Source: Spirochaetales bacterium (GTDB taxonomy: Bacteria; Spirochaetota; Spirochaetia; DTKZ01). Taken from it: a stretch of DNA of 11,907 bases. Position 1 is the first letter of the stretch. Every line of letters begins with the position of its first letter. This document shows, one piece after another, positions 6,201-11,907 of this stretch. The notes under the pieces were generated by a model. That model ran no database searches. It had not been told where the DNA came from and saw only the letters and a list, made by a program, of their open reading frames with translations. The stretch is from NCBI GenBank assembly GCA_031280945.1, contig JAITGB010000015.1:1-11907 (forward strand), given 5' to 3'. The position numbers and the translations under genes were made by a program.

Positions 6201-7873
6201 GGAGATGAGAATTCCTTTTCGTAATCAGGGTCGCGCTCTTCCCCTGCGTACTGAAAATTGTACGTGTAGCCGGCCACGGGCTCGTCCGGCGGCAGCCAGT
6301 TTAGGGTAAAGCTGTTGGAAACGAGAAAACCCAGCTCGTCCTGTTCGGGCTCCCGAAAGACAATTTTACCCGGCGGCGTTGTGTCCCTGTAATACTCGAT
6401 ACTGGCCGCGGGAGACCAGTTTCCCGCCTTATCCTGAGCGGCTATGTGGAAGTACCAGGGGCCGTCCGCGTCCGCTGTAACTTCGATGGAACGCTGGCTC
6501 TCGGGAATCATAATTACGTGGGGGAGAGAAGGCCGCGGACTACGGGTCCACTGGTACGCGAAGCCCAGTATGCCCGAAGAATCCTCAGGCTGTGTCCACT
6601 GGAGCCTGGCCGCATTTTCCCCGGAGCGTTTTCCCGCCGTAAAGTTTGACGCGGCAAGAACGGGCGCGGGAGCGCTCGTATCCCTCTGCAGGAAGAAAAT
6701 GCGCGAATCCTCGCCCTGCCTGTTTTCCCAGAACACGGACAAGTCTCCGCCATTCATGACCGGCCTTCCAAAAATGGAAACTCCCCTGAGGGACACGCTT
6801 AAATCCTTCTGTTCCCAGAAAATCCCCCTGCGCGAGGCGAGAATAATATGCTCCTCCCCGGGCCGCCCGTCGAACCACACAAGGTGAAGCATCTCCCCGT
6901 GGAGGATAATCTGCGGAAAACTTGAAGGCCGCATTCCCCGCGTAACCTGTTCTGCCGACCTCCTCAGAGCCCCCTCCCCGTCAATCTCCATGTAGTAAAC
7001 CTGCTTGAGCCTGCGCCCGTAGCGCCTTTCCCAGGCCACAGCAAGCCCCTCCCCCACAACCGCTATGTGGGGGCGCTCATTGTCAAAGGATTCCGCCCTC
7101 TGGTTTACCCCGTCAACCACTTCCCCGAAGTTCGTCAAAAGCCGCACAGGGCCCCAGGTTCTTCCGCCGTCATCGCTTGTTTTCAGGTGGAGCTGATAGC
7201 CCCCGCCCTCCCGCAGGCGCACCGCCTGAAACACCACGTATTCCCTGCCCTCAAAAGACGTATGCTGGGGAAGAAAACTCAAAGTAAGCTCAGGCTCCGG
7301 CACAAGGGGCGCAAACTCCGACCACGACAGGCCATCCTCGGACACCGCCGAAAAAATGGACAAAGCGCCCGCAAGCTCCTGCGTTATAAAGAGGAGGAGG
7401 TTCTCCTCCTCCGTGTAGAAGAGCCTCGGAGCGAGAGTCGTGATGGGTAAACGTTCAAGAGACGTCTGCCTGAAAGTCCTCCCCGCGTCGCGGGAGACAA
7501 AAAAATCCATGCTGGCCGCCCCCGACAGGACAGCAACAAAAATCACCCCCTGGGGGTCCATGGTAAGAGAAAAAATTGAGTTCGGCGCGGCGAAAAACGG
7601 ATAGGGGCCCGCGAAACGCTCATGCGTAACCCAGGTTTTCCCGTCGCGGCTTGTCTTTATGGAAAGATAGTTTACGCCCCTGTTTTCCCCGCTTTCCACA
7701 GGCTCCTGCCACACAAGGGCCATAAAGCCCCCGCCCGACGCAGCCTGAGGAAAACGGCTCTCGGACTTGACAAGAGCCTCCGGCGATTCCCAAAACATAT
7801 TTTGGCCCGGGACAGGAAAGGAGACGCATAAAAAAAACGCAAGGCCCGCCGCAAGGAAAGCCGGAAAACGCAT
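3272..7873 (-). CDS. SpoIIE/PP2C-type serine phosphatase with HAMP and extracytoplasmic Asp-box propeller
   Basis: This 1533-residue membrane enzyme is predicted to dephosphorylate serine/threonine, typically on an anti-anti-sigma (STAS) protein. Numbering is from the ATG. A signal peptide (1-24) leads into an Asp-box beta-propeller (about 25-400) with SxDxGxTW boxes at 74-81, 126-134, 177-184 and 232-240. Ig/FN3-like domains follow (about 400-605, ending in DKAGNW and DEVGNV turns), then another beta domain (605-710). Membrane segments are near 737-759, 804-829 and 1084-1111. The 760-803 stretch is strongly basic, so cytoplasmic, leaving 830-1083 as a second extracytoplasmic sensor region. 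HAMP (about 1112-1164) and SpoIIE (1180-1533) end the protein. Metal-site motifs are intact: GVSGDYF (D1218), DVSGKGVPAA (D1236), FTDGVEE (D1369) and a C-terminal DDL (D1523-D1524). About 145 residues separate the last two motifs. The ATG overlaps the upstream stop (TGATG); a GTG three bases earlier is an alternative start. AAGGAG lies 18 bases from the ATG, rather far, so coupling is likely. Confidence 0.95.
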   Translation of the reverse strand: MRFPAFLAAGLAFFLCVSFPVPGQNMFWESPEALVKSESRFPQAASGGGFMALVWQEPVESGENRGVNYLSIKTSRDGKTWVTHERFAGPYPFFAAPNSIFSLTMDPQGVIFVAVLSGAASMDFFVSRDAGRTFRQTSLERLPITTLAPRLFYTEEENLLLFITQELAGALSIFSAVSEDGLSWSEFAPLVPEPELTLSFLPQHTSFEGREYVVFQAVRLREGGGYQLHLKTSDDGGRTWGPVRLLTNFGEVVDGVNQRAESFDNERPHIAVVGEGLAVAWERRYGRRLKQVYYMEIDGEGALRRSAEQVTRGMRPSSFPQIILHGEMLHLVWFDGRPGEEHIILASRRGIFWEQKDLSVSLRGVSIFGRPVMNGGDLSVFWENRQGEDSRIFFLQRDTSAPAPVLAASNFTAGKRSGENAARLQWTQPEDSSGILGFAYQWTRSPRPSLPHVIMIPESQRSIEVTADADGPWYFHIAAQDKAGNWSPAASIEYYRDTTPPGKIVFREPEQDELGFLVSNSFTLNWLPPDEPVAGYTYNFQYAGEERDPDYEKEFSSPYLPQASLLQEPELSFENNDNGAWSLSVAAIDEVGNVGLPETIFVYLNKYRPVTYISLVNDTKDEIGQIFLTIWGRGFSEDGEVSDILIDKDGAEPWDYVFRRSSGEFTVDSDRIISDFHVHNIQNGDYLIGVRHPLRGVVFAQNSLHLEMSGLIKFGDFTSRYEPGWKALRGAPLLVRSEAVLLWVLVAFFACAMLFSAYRLAALVREGQRLRGEALALASGDDEHWRKKQERISGMRKRGIGLRLKFALFITVLVISVVLMVALPLAAYMSGNEERNLAEGLYQRSAVLLESLATGSRSYLPGANLLELNLLPAQISAMEEALFATISGRSQRDIAAYGYVWASNDPNIKEKIDTGEMAPGVSRMQDDIFTLEAQIAEEINLQARTALAGIAAEIGKLTEEGRSLALRTDVASQNRLQDIQTSVRTLESRVNEQLSSLAQAIGSSPPFRVERRDYSGEPWYKRLLFTLKDVMGSPRIFDENTLEYTFYKPILYRTSGVDVYYRGLVRLGVSTENILSQLEDSRRILITITSGVALVALIIGIGGALVLASITVIPINRLMRGVERIRDTEDKEELKNYTIDVKTRDEIFDLAEAINQMTRGLARAAAASKDLTVGKEIQKMFIPLEIGPGGKKLTVGKVETGGAEFFGYYEGAKGVSGDYFEYRQLDADNYAFIKCDVSGKGVPAALIMVQVATVFISYFKDHDSDAGKISMVPLLYRINDIVESLGFKGRFAAMTLGILNIKTGVSRITHAGDRVLNIYDAASKEFSPRLMNDSPATGVFPNFMVETRSPFEQIQLRMNPGDINMLFTDGVEESHRKLRKPNFDIMQLPPDREGDEPIEDEMLGNERIKAIFEAAMNKGKFRMEKAHNPVTGEELVFDFAACEPTAESAVKALVSVEKIWRTYPHPRANANNRVMVDKVVDEFLKKTFSLYARYYSHPMENPNPDEYPNYNFYTHLMEDDQYDDLTLLAIRKK
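7391..7411. repeat. Coding-sequence palindrome, 9-bp stem
   Basis: GAGGAGGAG-GTT-CTCCTCCTC lies inside the phosphatase gene and encodes EEENLLL there (residues about 155-163). It shows that short-loop palindromes are not strictly confined to intergenic DNA, although here runs of Glu and Leu codons explain it. Confidence 0.6.
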
Positions 7874-7889
7874 CACAACTGTGATTCTA
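7873..7889 (-). promoter_or_regulatory. Overlapping stop/start with small palindrome (translational coupling site)
   Basis: The TPR gene ends in TGA and the phosphatase begins in ATG, sharing the A (TGATG). The stretch ATCACAGTTGTGAT across the junction is a 14-base near-perfect inverted repeat (ATCACA paired with TGTGAT) that includes the stop and the alternative GTG start. Ribosomes finishing the TPR gene would open it. Confidence 0.4.
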
Positions 7890-10875
7890 TTCTCCTTTTC
7901 AGCTCCAGAAGCGGAGGATACTTTCTGTTTTCGCTGCCGCGCAGAAGATTCTCCACAATAGCCAGGGCCGCAAGAAAGTTTCCATCGCTCACGTGGCGCT
8001 CGGCCCTGCGAAACTGCTCCTCCGCAGCGCTGGAAAGAACACTCGTAATCGAATCCCCGCCCGCCTCAATCTCAATCCTCATCTTGAGTTCGACAGCCTG
8101 ACGGCTCTCCGGGTCGAGGCGCAGGGCCCTGTTAAGCTGTTCCAGAGCTATGGGAAACTGGGCCCTGTCGTTGCGGGCCACAATCTGGTATGCCTGCTGG
8201 TACAGCCTGCGGGCCTCGGCAAGAGCCTTCTGGTCTGGCGGACGCGGCTTGTAGCCCAGAAGAATCTCTATCTCGTTGATGGTACCCCGGATTCCCGGAT
8301 AGTTCGGATTAATCTGCTGAAGGTCCTGAATCTCCGTATAGGCCTCCTGCGTCGTATCCCTGTTGTTCGGATTTACCTTTGCGAGGGAAGCGTTATACAT
8401 AGTCCTGAACATCTCCCCCGAATCCCCCGAGTTGCGCAAAAAAGCCACCCGCAGAGTAAGAACGCTCGCCTCCTGATTTGAAGGAAAAGTCTTTTTTACC
8501 TGAATGAGCTTCTCGTCCGCCCGCCTGAGTTCCACAAGAGCATCCCGCCTGTTACCCGTACTGATGAAATCCTGGGCAAGCAGATAATTCTGCCGCGCAA
8601 GGCTTAAAAGCTGGTTCATCTCGTTGTAGAGAGGGTCTGTTACCAAAACAGACCGGTACGAACTCACAAGAAGAGCGTTCTGCACATAACTCAGCCAGTA
8701 GGCGATTTCCGGCTCTTCCTCCGTGTGCGTCGTGAGCCACAGCTTCTGAGCCCGTTCCAGAACCTCCTGGGCATCATCGTAGTCGCCTTCCACGTACAGG
8801 CTCCTGCCCTTCTCGCGCAGAGAATACACCTCCGCAATCACGATACGGTTTTGCGCCTCGACCATGTCCGCGTCCAGGGATTTAAGACGCTCATCGCTCC
8901 CCGCCCGGAAGGAAACATCTTCCTGAAGCGCAAGACTACTCGTAAAACTCCTGCGCGCCGCGGCCAGGGAAGCTCTCGCGCGGGTAAAGTCCGAAGCCGC
9001 AATAGCCTTTTGGGCATCATCGAGCCGCGCCGTACCCTCGGTTTTGTGCCTCTCCGCCTGAAGGAGATTGGCTCGGGCCGTCGCCGCCGAAGACGCAGCC
9101 CGCGCGCGGGCCTCTATAATCTCGTTCAACTGGACGCGGGCCCTCTCCATTTTCTCCGACAATCGCAGGTCGCGGTGAAGACGCGCCGGCTCCCTCTCGT
9201 ACGCGGCAAGGGCCTCCCGCGTAGAGGCCTCAAGGCCCGCAAGACTTTCGGAAAGCCCCTGCAAAATATCAAGCCCCTCCCTGGGATAATACGCCCGCCG
9301 CGAAGCGTACACGCCCGGAGACTCCTCAACCCTCTGCTCCAGACCCTCCACAAGAGAACGGCTCTTCTGGTAATCAGCCCTCACCCCCGCAAGAACCGCC
9401 TCCCGCGACTGTATTTCCTCCGCCGCGATTCTATCGAGAATAGCAACCTCAAGCCGCGTAAACTTCTCGCCGCTCGCCGCAATATCGCCCCCCTGGGCCG
9501 CCGAAACGCTTACCGCATCCTCCGGCGACAGAGGATTATTCCCCGTAGTCTCAGTGAAATTTTTCCACTCCGTATCAAGGGCCGCAAGGGTTTCCTGCGT
9601 TCCCGCAAGGCTCTCGCGGAAAGAGCGCAGGTCAGCAGCATCCTCGCGGGACACAAGGCCCGCCGCCGAAGCCGGCCTCATAATCCTCGCCAAACGCGAA
9701 GAGGTTTGCGAAGCCGTCTTGAGGGTTGTCAAACTCAAAAAGAGAGGAAGCTCCGCCCTCGCCACCCTCCATGCGTCCGCCTCCAGCCAGCTCCCTTCAA
9801 GAGGAAGAGTCTCGTACCACAGGGAAGCGATGCGCAGAGCCTCGCTCGTAAGACCCTCAGACTGGGCAAAACTCCTCAGGGCCGCCTCCCAATCCTCCTT
9901 TTCGGCAAAAACCCGTCCCGCCTCCCAAAGAGCCGCCGCCCGCCCCTTGATAAGCTCCACAACAGGCCGCGAAGTCTCCCGCAGAAGACGCTCCGCCGCG
10001 CCCTTGATACCCTCAACCGCGCCCGAATTCTGGCGGCCCGTGATAAACCTCTCCGTATAGCCCAGGTACAAATCCTCGTGGCCCGAACCCGTCAGCGCAT
10101 CGTTCTGGCCGCTCAGGGCAGAAGCCGCGAAGAGAGACGTCTTCAGCATTGAGGACACCGAATGAAAAACCTCCACATATTCAGACAAAGCCCGGTTAAA
10201 GGCCACACCGTCCGTCCCGCGGGAAGAGGAGAGAAGAGCCTGCGCCGCCTGCCTCTGCCGCGCCTCTCCCGCAAGAAAAGCCTCCGTCCCCCGGCGCACA
10301 GATTGTATCACGCTTTCCACCCTGGCCTCAACTTCGTCCCCGTAATTGCCCGCCTCAAAAGACTCACGGCCCATACCAAAACCGCTTAAGTAACGCGCCG
10401 CCGCCGCCCAATAATCCCCCCTATTGAGCATAACAAGAGCCTCCTGCATAATCGCCGTAAACTGCTCCTGATTATAAATAAAACGCGCCGAATCCTTCGC
10501 CCGCGCAAGAGCCGCAACAGCCTCAGGATTAGGATTAAAGTCAAGGCTCTCAAGCCGCGCAATCAGCTCCAGGGCCCTCTCCACGTTCTTCTCCGTGTAC
10601 AGAACGCGGATAAGCTCCTCGTAAATATCGTAGTAGTTCCCCCGAATCACAAGAATACGCCGAATCAGCTCCTCCGCCTCGTCCGCCAAATCCGGCTCCC
10701 TGCGTATAAAATCCGTCAGGAGCAGAAGAGCCTCATTGTACCTCTTCTCCACGATAAGAGCCTTCGCCCCAACAATCGCATCGTCCCGCGAACCCAGCGC
10801 GCGCAGCTCCCCCCCGCCCGCAAAAAAAATGAGAAGAACCGTAAAAATGCAGAGTATTTTGCCTCCCAGCCTCAT
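7873..10875 (-). CDS. Large secreted TPR / coiled-coil protein
   Basis: This 1000-residue protein begins with a signal peptide (KILCIFTVLLIFFAGGG at 6-22, likely cleaved near ELRALG), so it is exported, probably to the periplasm. TPR-like helical pairs are visible near 35-70 (KRYNEALLLLTDFIRREP), 95-165, 310-345 (EDWEAALRSFAQSE), 690-715 (GDYDDAQEVLERAQKL), 755-800, 905-940 (ALEQLNRALRLDPES) and 950-985 (GNFLAALAIVENLL). The middle (about 470-690) is Ala/Arg/Glu-rich and predicted coiled coil. There are no catalytic motifs, so it is most likely a protein-binding scaffold. The ATG at 10875 is chosen because it places the signal peptide at the N-terminus; the frame stays open upstream to a TTG at 10989, but that extension is basic and unlike a protein start. 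Its stop overlaps the start of the phosphatase gene, so the two are co-translated. It plausibly presents a signal to the phosphatase propeller; this is inference. Confidence 0.93.
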   Translation of the reverse strand: MRLGGKILCIFTVLLIFFAGGGELRALGSRDDAIVGAKALIVEKRYNEALLLLTDFIRREPDLADEAEELIRRILVIRGNYYDIYEELIRVLYTEKNVERALELIARLESLDFNPNPEAVAALARAKDSARFIYNQEQFTAIMQEALVMLNRGDYWAAAARYLSGFGMGRESFEAGNYGDEVEARVESVIQSVRRGTEAFLAGEARQRQAAQALLSSSRGTDGVAFNRALSEYVEVFHSVSSMLKTSLFAASALSGQNDALTGSGHEDLYLGYTERFITGRQNSGAVEGIKGAAERLLRETSRPVVELIKGRAAALWEAGRVFAEKEDWEAALRSFAQSEGLTSEALRIASLWYETLPLEGSWLEADAWRVARAELPLFLSLTTLKTASQTSSRLARIMRPASAAGLVSREDAADLRSFRESLAGTQETLAALDTEWKNFTETTGNNPLSPEDAVSVSAAQGGDIAASGEKFTRLEVAILDRIAAEEIQSREAVLAGVRADYQKSRSLVEGLEQRVEESPGVYASRRAYYPREGLDILQGLSESLAGLEASTREALAAYEREPARLHRDLRLSEKMERARVQLNEIIEARARAASSAATARANLLQAERHKTEGTARLDDAQKAIAASDFTRARASLAAARRSFTSSLALQEDVSFRAGSDERLKSLDADMVEAQNRIVIAEVYSLREKGRSLYVEGDYDDAQEVLERAQKLWLTTHTEEEPEIAYWLSYVQNALLVSSYRSVLVTDPLYNEMNQLLSLARQNYLLAQDFISTGNRRDALVELRRADEKLIQVKKTFPSNQEASVLTLRVAFLRNSGDSGEMFRTMYNASLAKVNPNNRDTTQEAYTEIQDLQQINPNYPGIRGTINEIEILLGYKPRPPDQKALAEARRLYQQAYQIVARNDRAQFPIALEQLNRALRLDPESRQAVELKMRIEIEAGGDSITSVLSSAAEEQFRRAERHVSDGNFLAALAIVENLLRGSENRKYPPLLELKRRIESQL

Positions 10876-10929
10876 CCTGCTCTTGCCGTTTTTTTCAAAA
10901 AAATGCCGCCGCCGGAAGGCGTGCCGTAC

Positions 10930-10964
10930 AGTATTTTTATCGGCATAATTTGAAGGCAAGACAA
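10930..10964 (-). promoter_or_regulatory. Candidate promoter of the TPR-phosphatase-zinc ribbon operon
   Basis: On the minus strand, TTGCCT (10959-10954) is followed after 18 bases by AATACT (10935-10930); an overlapping TTGTCT (10964-10959) is an alternative -35. The surrounding sequence is a local AT-rich island in GC-rich DNA, 55 bases upstream of the chosen ATG. The match to consensus is only moderate. Confidence 0.3.
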
Positions 10965-11021
10965 ATTTCAATGACGGGAAGAAGCGCAAGAATCAGGAAG
11001 AGATAAAGAATTTGGGCGCAC

Positions 11022-11060
11022 CTCTGCGTTTTTTTTGCCTCCGGCAAAAAAAACGCAGAG
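11022..11060. repeat. Longest palindrome: 18-bp perfect stem, TCC loop
   Basis: Arms 11022-11039 (CTCTGCG, eight T, GCC) and 11043-11060 pair perfectly around a TCC loop, which is GGA on the minus strand. It lies 147 bases upstream of the TPR gene start. The T-run precedes the hairpin centre and the A-run follows it on both strands, so it does not read as a terminator in either direction. Confidence 0.88.
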
Positions 11061-11116
11061 TCGGGCTTTCCGCTCCAATTCCTCAAAATCGCCTTCGCGA
11101 TTTCTGCGGGATTCCG

Positions 11117-11136
11117 GTGTGCGCTTTAGCGCACAC
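11117..11136. repeat. Palindrome, 8-bp stem, TTTA loop
   Basis: GTGTGCGC-TTTA-GCGCACAC is a perfect inverted repeat with a four-base loop. Confidence 0.8.
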
Positions 11137-11193
11137 GACAATCATTCCACTCGGAACAAAGCCCGAAGGGCTGTATTTCCGCTTCAATCCACT

Positions 11194-11247
11194 GGTTTTG
11201 CGACTTCACGGTTCGCTTCAGCGAACCGGCGGAATCGAAGCAAAACC
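11194..11247. repeat. Nested palindrome pair
   Basis: The outer arms GGTTTTGC (11194-11201) and GCAAAACC (11240-11247) enclose an inner hairpin CGGTTCGC-TTCA-GCGAACCG (11209-11228). The inner stem is the same as the core of the GGA-loop palindrome at 2839-2859. Confidence 0.75.
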
Positions 11248-11268
11248 CTTGCGCGGCCCACGGGAAAC

Positions 11269-11291
11269 CCGCAATCCCTTCGGGATTGCGG
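11269..11291. repeat. Palindrome, 10-bp stem, TTC loop
   Basis: CCGCAATCCC-TTC-GGGATTGCGG is perfect; on the minus strand the loop is GAA closed by C-G. It is flanked by the imperfect direct repeat AACCC(C)TTGCGC. Confidence 0.85.
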
Positions 11292-11702
11292 CCAACCCCT
11301 TGCGCCAGGCCCCGAAGAAAGGTTACAGGAATCACTCTACAGCCAAACCGTAAGCCCCGCCCACCGGCGGACGCACCCCTCCAAAAGCCGCACACAAACC
11401 CCGCGCCTCCACCCCCCTTTCGCAAACAGACAAACGCATACCCCGCCGCGCTCCACCGGAGACTAATGGCTCCGTATCGGGGGGGCTTCCTCCCTATACC
11501 AGGGATTTTTACTCTCCTGTTTTGACGAGTATGCGGAATTCTAAACGAGCCTTTGCAGGTAATTACATTAAAATAGGCCAATAGACCGCGCCGCATAACG
11601 GGGCTGTCGAAAAATCAGGGTTCCCCCATGAGCGGCTGTTTCCACAAATATTTTTACAGGTTCAGGGCTGGAGTTTAAGGCCGCCCATGTGCCCGGTGCT
11701 GG

Positions 11703-11731
11703 CCCTCCGCCGCGCGGAGCGCGGCGGAGGG
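11703..11731. repeat. Palindrome, 13-bp perfect stem, GGA loop
   Basis: Arms 11703-11715 and 11719-11731 (inner part CCGCCGCGC / GCGCGGCGG) are perfectly complementary around GGA. Seven bases later comes GCCGC-GAA-GCGGC at 11738-11750, whose surroundings nearly repeat the sequence at 2729-2746. Confidence 0.85.
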
Positions 11732-11793
11732 GTGTATGCCGCGAAGCGGCGCGGGGATTGCAGGTGGTGGGGGCCGTGGGTCCCGCCGACATC

Positions 11794-11822
11794 TTGAAAT
11801 TCCCCTCCCCTGCGGGTACACT
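11794..11822 (+). promoter_or_regulatory. Promoter of the gene leaving the window on the right
   Basis: TTGAAA (11794-11799) is followed after exactly 17 bases by TACACT (11817-11822), giving a start near 11829 and a leader of about 30 bases. A clear Shine-Dalgarno, TAAGGAG (11845-11851), follows 7 bases before the ATG. Confidence 0.6.
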
Positions 11823-11858
11823 TGTAAACCAATCTTAAATCCTGTAAGGAGAATCACT

Positions 11859-11907
11859 ATGGAAATTTCCGTATTGCAAAAGGCCCGCTGCGCCTATAAA
11901 CCAAAAC
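11859..11907 (+). CDS. Start of a gene, possibly PPi-dependent phosphofructokinase (partial)
   Basis: Only the first 16 codons are present (MEISVLQKARCAYKPK). The TAAGGAG 7 bases upstream and the promoter before it make the start secure. The pattern S-x-LQ-x-x-R-x-x-Y-x-PK resembles, from memory, the N-terminus of spirochaetal diphosphate-fructose-6-phosphate 1-phosphotransferases, a glycolytic enzyme that uses pyrophosphate instead of ATP. Sixteen residues are too few to be sure, so no gene symbol is given. The gene is divergent from the phosphatase operon. Confidence 0.6.
   Translation, partial: MEISVLQKARCAYKPK

Larger units (their letters stand above)
10876..11858. other. Long intergenic region without a convincing gene, palindrome-rich
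   Basis: The TPR gene and the next gene diverge from this stretch of almost 1 kb. Bases 10876-10990 hold the leader and probable promoter of the minus-strand operon. Bases 11022-11291 and 11703-11750 hold clustered palindromes, listed separately; smaller ones are AAATCGC-CTTC-GCGATTT (11086-11103), AGCCC-GAA-GGGCT (11160-11172) and GCCGC-GAA-GCGGC (11738-11750). An imperfect direct repeat, AACCCTTGCGCGGCCC (11244-11259) and AACCCCTTGCGCCAGGCCC (11294-11312), flanks one palindrome. Open frames of up to 156 codons cross the region, but their sequence reflects palindromes and GC bias; I recognise no domain or good start in any of them. Bases 11340-11700 show no clear structure beyond GGGGCTGTCGAAAAATC at 11600, which may belong to a dispersed repeat. 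Confidence 0.6.

Noticed and set aside
8725..10152. Plus-strand open frame of 475 codons antisense to the TPR gene
   Set aside because: Its product is Arg/Pro/Leu-rich with no domain or convincing ribosome binding site. The TPR frame on the other strand has a clear signal peptide and repeats. Long antisense frames are common in GC-rich genes.
10876..10989. Upstream extension of the TPR protein to a TTG at 10989
   Set aside because: It would bury the signal peptide 38 residues inside the protein; the extension is basic and covers the probable promoter.
11126..11596. Minus-strand open frame of 156 codons in the right intergenic region
   Set aside because: It is built from palindromes and GC-biased sequence (Gly/Arg/Cys-rich), with no recognisable domain or ribosome binding site; I treat it as spurious.
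2730..11750. The clustered palindromes as a CRISPR array
   Set aside because: There is no constant repeat with regular spacers; stems differ, distances vary and no cas-like gene is present.

Overview
The window most likely comes from a spirochaete, probably a host-associated Treponema. This is inferred from the protein style: a very large periplasmic-sensor SpoIIE phosphatase, a TPR protein with an ALGSRDD segment just after its signal peptide, and the first residues of what looks like a spirochaetal PPi-dependent phosphofructokinase. No database could be searched. The window has two compositionally distinct halves. Positions 1 to about 2690 are AT-rich and read like acquired DNA; the rest is clearly GC-rich. 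The switch is abrupt, near 2690-2730.

Region 1 (1-2690) is a restriction-modification locus that has been broken into. A strong TTGACA/TATACT promoter overlapping an inverted repeat drives a beta-class DNA methyltransferase. Its open frame loses homology at about 582. Its other half (the HPATFPE, DPMCGSGTT and YLGVDIS segments) resumes only after a stop at 1747-1749 and runs to 2073. Between the halves sit an AT-rich gene for a single-HKD phospholipase D-like nuclease (588-1439) and, convergent with it, a 71-residue CxxC protein with its own promoter (1436-1651). Two bases after the methyltransferase stop comes an intact 201-residue HNH (beta-beta-alpha-Me) nuclease. Its layout resembles the restriction enzyme Hpy99I: a beta-rich N-terminus, then two zinc knuckle units, the second carrying the DHDH...N active site. 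The net picture is an apparently intact restriction enzyme beside a disrupted methyltransferase that carries a second nuclease gene.

Region 2 (2947-10875, minus strand) is a tightly packed three-gene operon read right to left. It encodes a secreted 1000-residue TPR/coiled-coil protein, a 1533-residue membrane SpoIIE/PP2C-type serine phosphatase, and a 106-residue zinc-ribbon protein with a C-terminal membrane anchor. The phosphatase has an Asp-box beta-propeller and Ig-like domains outside the membrane, a second extracytoplasmic sensor region, and a HAMP domain. The first two genes overlap by 1 base (or 4 from a GTG start); the last two are 4 bases apart. I infer that periplasmic TPR and propeller domains sense an envelope signal and control a cytoplasmic phosphatase that would act in a partner-switching (anti-sigma/anti-anti-sigma) cascade. 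No partner is encoded here.

Region 3 is the two intergenic stretches flanking the operon (2682-2946 and 10876-11858). I see no convincing gene in either. Both are packed with perfect short-loop palindromes whose stems differ in sequence; 9 of the 14 have a GNA triloop (GGA or GAA) closed by C-G on one strand. At the right edge a promoter and ribosome binding site introduce a plus-strand gene that starts at 11859 and leaves the window.
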